7,057 nucleotides of DNA, taken from NCBI GenBank assembly GCA_021201515.1, contig JAJQET010000274.1:1-7057 (forward strand), read 5' to 3'. Position 1 is the first letter of the stretch. Each line of letters starts with the position of its first letter. The notes under the pieces were generated by a model. That model was given only the letters and a program-made list of their open reading frames with translations. It had not been told where the DNA came from and ran no database searches. This DNA is from Clostridiales bacterium (lineage in GTDB: Bacteria > Bacillota > Clostridia > Oscillospirales > Oscillospiraceae). Position numbers and translations under genes: made by a program. Positions 5,194 to 7,057 of this stretch are shown piece after piece.

Positions 5194-5348
5194 TGATAGT
5201 CCTCCCATTCGTCCCATTCATCCCAGCCGTCCCATCCGCTGCCGGAATCCGCCAGGGGCATGGCGCCGATTTGAATGAAATTGTCTCTGCCGTTGACGCT
5301 GATGTTGCGAATCAGCCAGCGCCGTACCTTGTTCCAGAGCTTTCTCAT
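5190..5348 (-). CDS. Unannotated 52-aa small protein between pstB and phoU
   Basis: A 52-codon frame starts at ATG 5348 behind AGGGAGG (5356-5362) with 7-nt spacing, 18 nt after the pstB stop. Its TGA overlaps the phoU ATG as ATGA, so it fills the pstB-phoU gap exactly. The N-terminus, MRKLWNKVRRWLIRNI, is strongly basic with Trp/Leu/Ile spaced as in an amphipathic helix. The middle (about 17-34) is neutral. The tail (residues 39-52) is four Trp-led triplets, WDG WDE WDE WED, then YQ, very acidic. There is no signal peptide and no true membrane helix. I recognise no family. Position and coupling suggest a role tied to PstB/PhoU, for example membrane-surface docking or modulation of PhoU, but this is inference. 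Alternatively it could be a coupling frame for phoU translation. The strong ribosome site, operon fit and protein-like composition make a real gene likely. Confidence 0.82.
   Translation of the reverse strand: MRKLWNKVRRWLIRNISVNGRDNFIQIGAMPLADSGSGWDGWDEWDEWEDYQ
5199..5234 (-). repeat. Four tandem 9-nt repeats encoding Trp-acidic triplets
   Basis: Codons 39-50 of the 52-aa gene are four units of the form TGGGANGAN or similar (TGGGACGGC, TGGGATGAA, TGGGACGAA, TGGGAGGAC). The last unit contains GGGAGG (5201-5206), which is the Shine-Dalgarno of phoU, 7 nt before its ATG. The repeat number is thus fixed to both the protein tail and the position of the phoU ribosome site. Confidence 0.8.
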
Positions 5349-5366
5349 AAGAATACCTCCCTGTCA

Positions 5367-6146
5367 TTAGCCGAAGCGGCCGGTGATATAGTCCTCTGTA
5401 CGCTTGTCGCAGGGGGTGGAGAAGATGCGGGACGTATCGCCCATCTCCACCAGTTCACCCAACAAGAAGAAGGCGCACTTGTCGCTGATACGGGCGGCCT
5501 GCTGCATATTGTGGGTGACGATGACCACGGTGTAGTTCTTTTTCAGCTCGCTCATCAGCGCCTCGATCTTCATGGTAGAGCCGGGGTCCAGGGCGGAGGT
5601 GGGTTCGTCCATCAGCAGCACCTCCGGCTTCACCGCCAGGGCGCGGGCGATGCACAGCCGCTGCTGCTGGCCGCCGGAGAGGCCCAGGGCGGACTTTTTC
5701 AGCCGGTCCTTCACCTCGTCCCACAGGGCGGCGCCACGGAGGGATTCCTCCACCAGCTCGTCCAGCTTGGCCCGGTTCTTGATGCCGTGAATCTTCGGGC
5801 CGTAGGTGATATTGTCATAGATGGACATGGGGAAGGGGTTGGCCTTCTGAAAGACCATGCCCACCTGCCGCCGCAGCTCGTTCACGTCCTGCTCCCTGGC
5901 GAAGATGTCGTTGCCGTGGAGCCTCACCTCGCCCGTCACCCTGACGCCTTCCACCAGGTCGTTCATCCGGTTCAGGGTTTTCAGGAAGGTGGACTTGCCG
6001 CAACCGGAGGGGCCGATGAAGGCGGTAATCTCCCGCTCGCCGATGTTCATGTCGATGCCCTTCAGCGCCTGGAAGCTGCCGTAGTACAGCTCCAGGTTGC
6101 GGGTGGTGATAATGGGGGCAGTCTCAGTCATCTTCTGTTCGTCCAT
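5367..6146 (-). CDS. pstB: PstB, phosphate ABC transporter ATP-binding protein
   Basis: This is the cytoplasmic ATPase of the PstSCAB high-affinity phosphate importer. The 259-aa length is usual for PstB. Visible motifs are Walker [10 protein letters not shown] (45-53), Q-loop Q100 in [17 protein letters not shown] (the Pst-type NPFP segment), signature LSGGQQQR (156-163), Walker [14 protein letters not shown] (176-188, catalytic E181) and H-loop H212 in [12 protein letters not shown]. It starts 9 nt after the pstA stop. The ribosome site is weak (AAGGG about 15 nt away), so coupling to pstA is likely. The Met at codon 6 is a possible alternative start with no better site. The 52-aa gene and phoU follow. 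Confidence 0.98.
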   Translation of the reverse strand: MDEQKMTETAPIITTRNLELYYGSFQALKGIDMNIGEREITAFIGPSGCGKSTFLKTLNRMNDLVEGVRVTGEVRLHGNDIFAREQDVNELRRQVGMVFQKANPFPMSIYDNITYGPKIHGIKNRAKLDELVEESLRGAALWDEVKDRLKKSALGLSGGQQQRLCIARALAVKPEVLLMDEPTSALDPGSTMKIEALMSELKKNYTVVIVTHNMQQAARISDKCAFFLLGELVEMGDTSRIFSTPCDKRTEDYITGRFG

Positions 6147-6155
6147 AGAGGTATC

Positions 6156-6998
6156 TTACCCTTTCTTCAGCTTTTGCTTTGCCAGTTTTGCCAGGAAGTT
6201 GATGATGAGCACCAGAAGCATCAGGATGGCGGCGATGGCGAAGGCCAGATCCACCTCGCCGTACTCCTGATAGTACACATACAGCATGACGCTCAGGGAG
6301 CCGCTGCTGGTGCCCAGGGCCTGGAGGTAGTTGGTCACCAGCTTGTAGCCGGTGCCGGCGGTGTAGAGCAGGGCCGCGCTCTCCCCCACGATTTTGCCCA
6401 CGGACAGGATGGCGCCGCCCACCACGCCGTCCAGGGTGCAGGGGAGAACGATGGTCCAGATGGTGTGCCATTTGGTGGCCCCCAGCCCCACGGAGCCTTC
6501 CCGGTAGGATTGGGGCACGGTTTTCAGCGCCTCCTGGGTGGTCCGCAGGATGTTGGGGAGAATCATAATGGACAGCGTCAGGGAGCCGGCCAGAATACCG
6601 GAGCCGAACTTCAGTCCCTGGACAAAGACCATCATGCCCACCAGACCGTAGATGATGGAGGGGATGCCGGAGAGGCTCTCTGCGGCGAACTCAATGACCC
6701 GCACCAGCCGCCGGTTTTTGGCGTACTCCGTCAGGTAAATCGCGCCGCCGATGCCTAGGGGCAGGGCGATGACCAAGGTGGTCAGAATCAGGTAGACGGT
6801 GAAGATGATGTTGGGCAGGATGCCGATGGTGCCGTTGATGGCGCTGCGCTGGGTGGTCAGCAGCTCCACCGTGATGTAGGGCAGGCCCCGCACCATGATG
6901 TAACCGATCAGCCCCACCAGCAGCGCCACCGTCAGAACGACGCAGACCCAGATAATGGCTTTGACGGCGTTATTCCACGCCCTTCTTGAGCTGCTCAT
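6156..6998 (-). CDS. pstA: PstA, phosphate ABC transporter permease
   Basis: One of the two membrane subunits forming the phosphate channel with PstC. The 280-aa protein has about six hydrophobic segments (roughly 14-36, 64-89, 112-128, 133-151, 190-212, 249-270). A binding-protein-dependent permease (EAA) loop lies at about 156-186, with EALKTVPQSYREGSVGLGA, which docks to PstB. Other family segments are GIGGAIYLTEYA (82-93) and SGIPSIIYGLVG (110-121). The ATG at 6998 overlaps the pstC stop as ATGA and lies downstream of AAAGGGG in the pstC 3' end, so translation is probably coupled. The start also gives the expected short cytoplasmic N-terminus. Confidence 0.97.
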   Translation of the reverse strand: MSSSRRAWNNAVKAIIWVCVVLTVALLVGLIGYIMVRGLPYITVELLTTQRSAINGTIGILPNIIFTVYLILTTLVIALPLGIGGAIYLTEYAKNRRLVRVIEFAAESLSGIPSIIYGLVGMMVFVQGLKFGSGILAGSLTLSIMILPNILRTTQEALKTVPQSYREGSVGLGATKWHTIWTIVLPCTLDGVVGGAILSVGKIVGESAALLYTAGTGYKLVTNYLQALGTSSGSLSVMLYVYYQEYGEVDLAFAIAAILMLLVLIINFLAKLAKQKLKKG

Positions 6999-7057
6999 TT
7001 CTGATCGTCGTCCCCTTTCTTCAGCAGGCGGCCCATCGCCGTGTTGATGAGCATGAT
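6995..7057 (-). CDS. pstC: PstC, phosphate permease, C-terminal fragment
   Basis: Only the last 20 codons and the stop are in the window; the gene continues past the right edge. The translated end begins IMLINTAMGRLLKKGDD and finishes QK: the end of a last membrane helix followed by a short basic/acidic cytoplasmic tail. The identity rests mainly on position: the frame overlaps pstA by ATGA, and pstC precedes pstA in the canonical operon. pstS would be expected further upstream. Confidence 0.82.
   Translation of the reverse strand: MMLINTAMGRLLKKGDDDQK

Noticed and set aside
5193..6758. Long plus-strand frame of 521 codons
   Set aside because: It is antisense to pstB and pstA, whose motifs are unmistakable; its own composition is shadow-like.

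Overview
The window looks like chromosomal DNA from a high-GC Bacillota, most likely a gut Clostridia of the Oscillospiraceae type. This is inferred from strong AGGAGG-type ribosome binding sites, a Gram-positive wall-enzyme repertoire (GH25 lysozyme with SH3b repeats, a PBP5-type carboxypeptidase) and GC-rich codon use; no marker gene fixes the genus. Every gene I accept lies on the minus strand. The long plus-strand open frames are antisense shadows.

Read in the direction of transcription (right to left), the window opens with the 3' end of a phosphate-uptake operon: the last 20 codons of pstC (6995-7057), pstA (6156-6998), pstB (5367-6146), an unannotated 52-codon gene (5190-5348), phoU (4524-5193), and a possible 24-codon gene (4411-4485). 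It closes with a strong intrinsic terminator (4333-4379). The genes are packed with 4-bp ATGA overlaps or gaps of 9-38 nt, which points to one transcript with translational coupling. PstC/PstA form the channel, PstB drives it with ATP, and PhoU links transporter state to Pho signalling. phoU carries an apparent one-base frameshift at a C7 run (G7 on the plus strand, 5069-5075).

A stretch of about 430 nt (3984-4410) without a protein gene separates this operon from the cell-wall genes. It holds the terminator, a GC-rich inverted repeat (4196-4265) whose outer part recurs near the left edge of the window (94-146), and a clear extended -10 promoter (4021-4048) for the next gene.

The second block is a 737-aa membrane-anchored or secreted GH25 lysozyme-like protein with an FN3 domain and four SH3b repeats (1770-3983). 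A probable weak terminator (1682-1724) follows it. Next is a 469-aa D-alanyl-D-alanine carboxypeptidase with a C-terminal membrane anchor and an unusually arginine-rich tail (232-1641). Both proteins act on peptidoglycan outside the membrane. The left edge (1-93) is G/C homopolymer-rich and looks like poor assembly or a degraded repeat arm.

The most interesting novelty is the pair of small genes flanking phoU, above all the 52-aa protein with a basic N-terminus and a Trp-Asp-Glu repeat tail. Its last repeat unit also encodes the phoU ribosome binding site.
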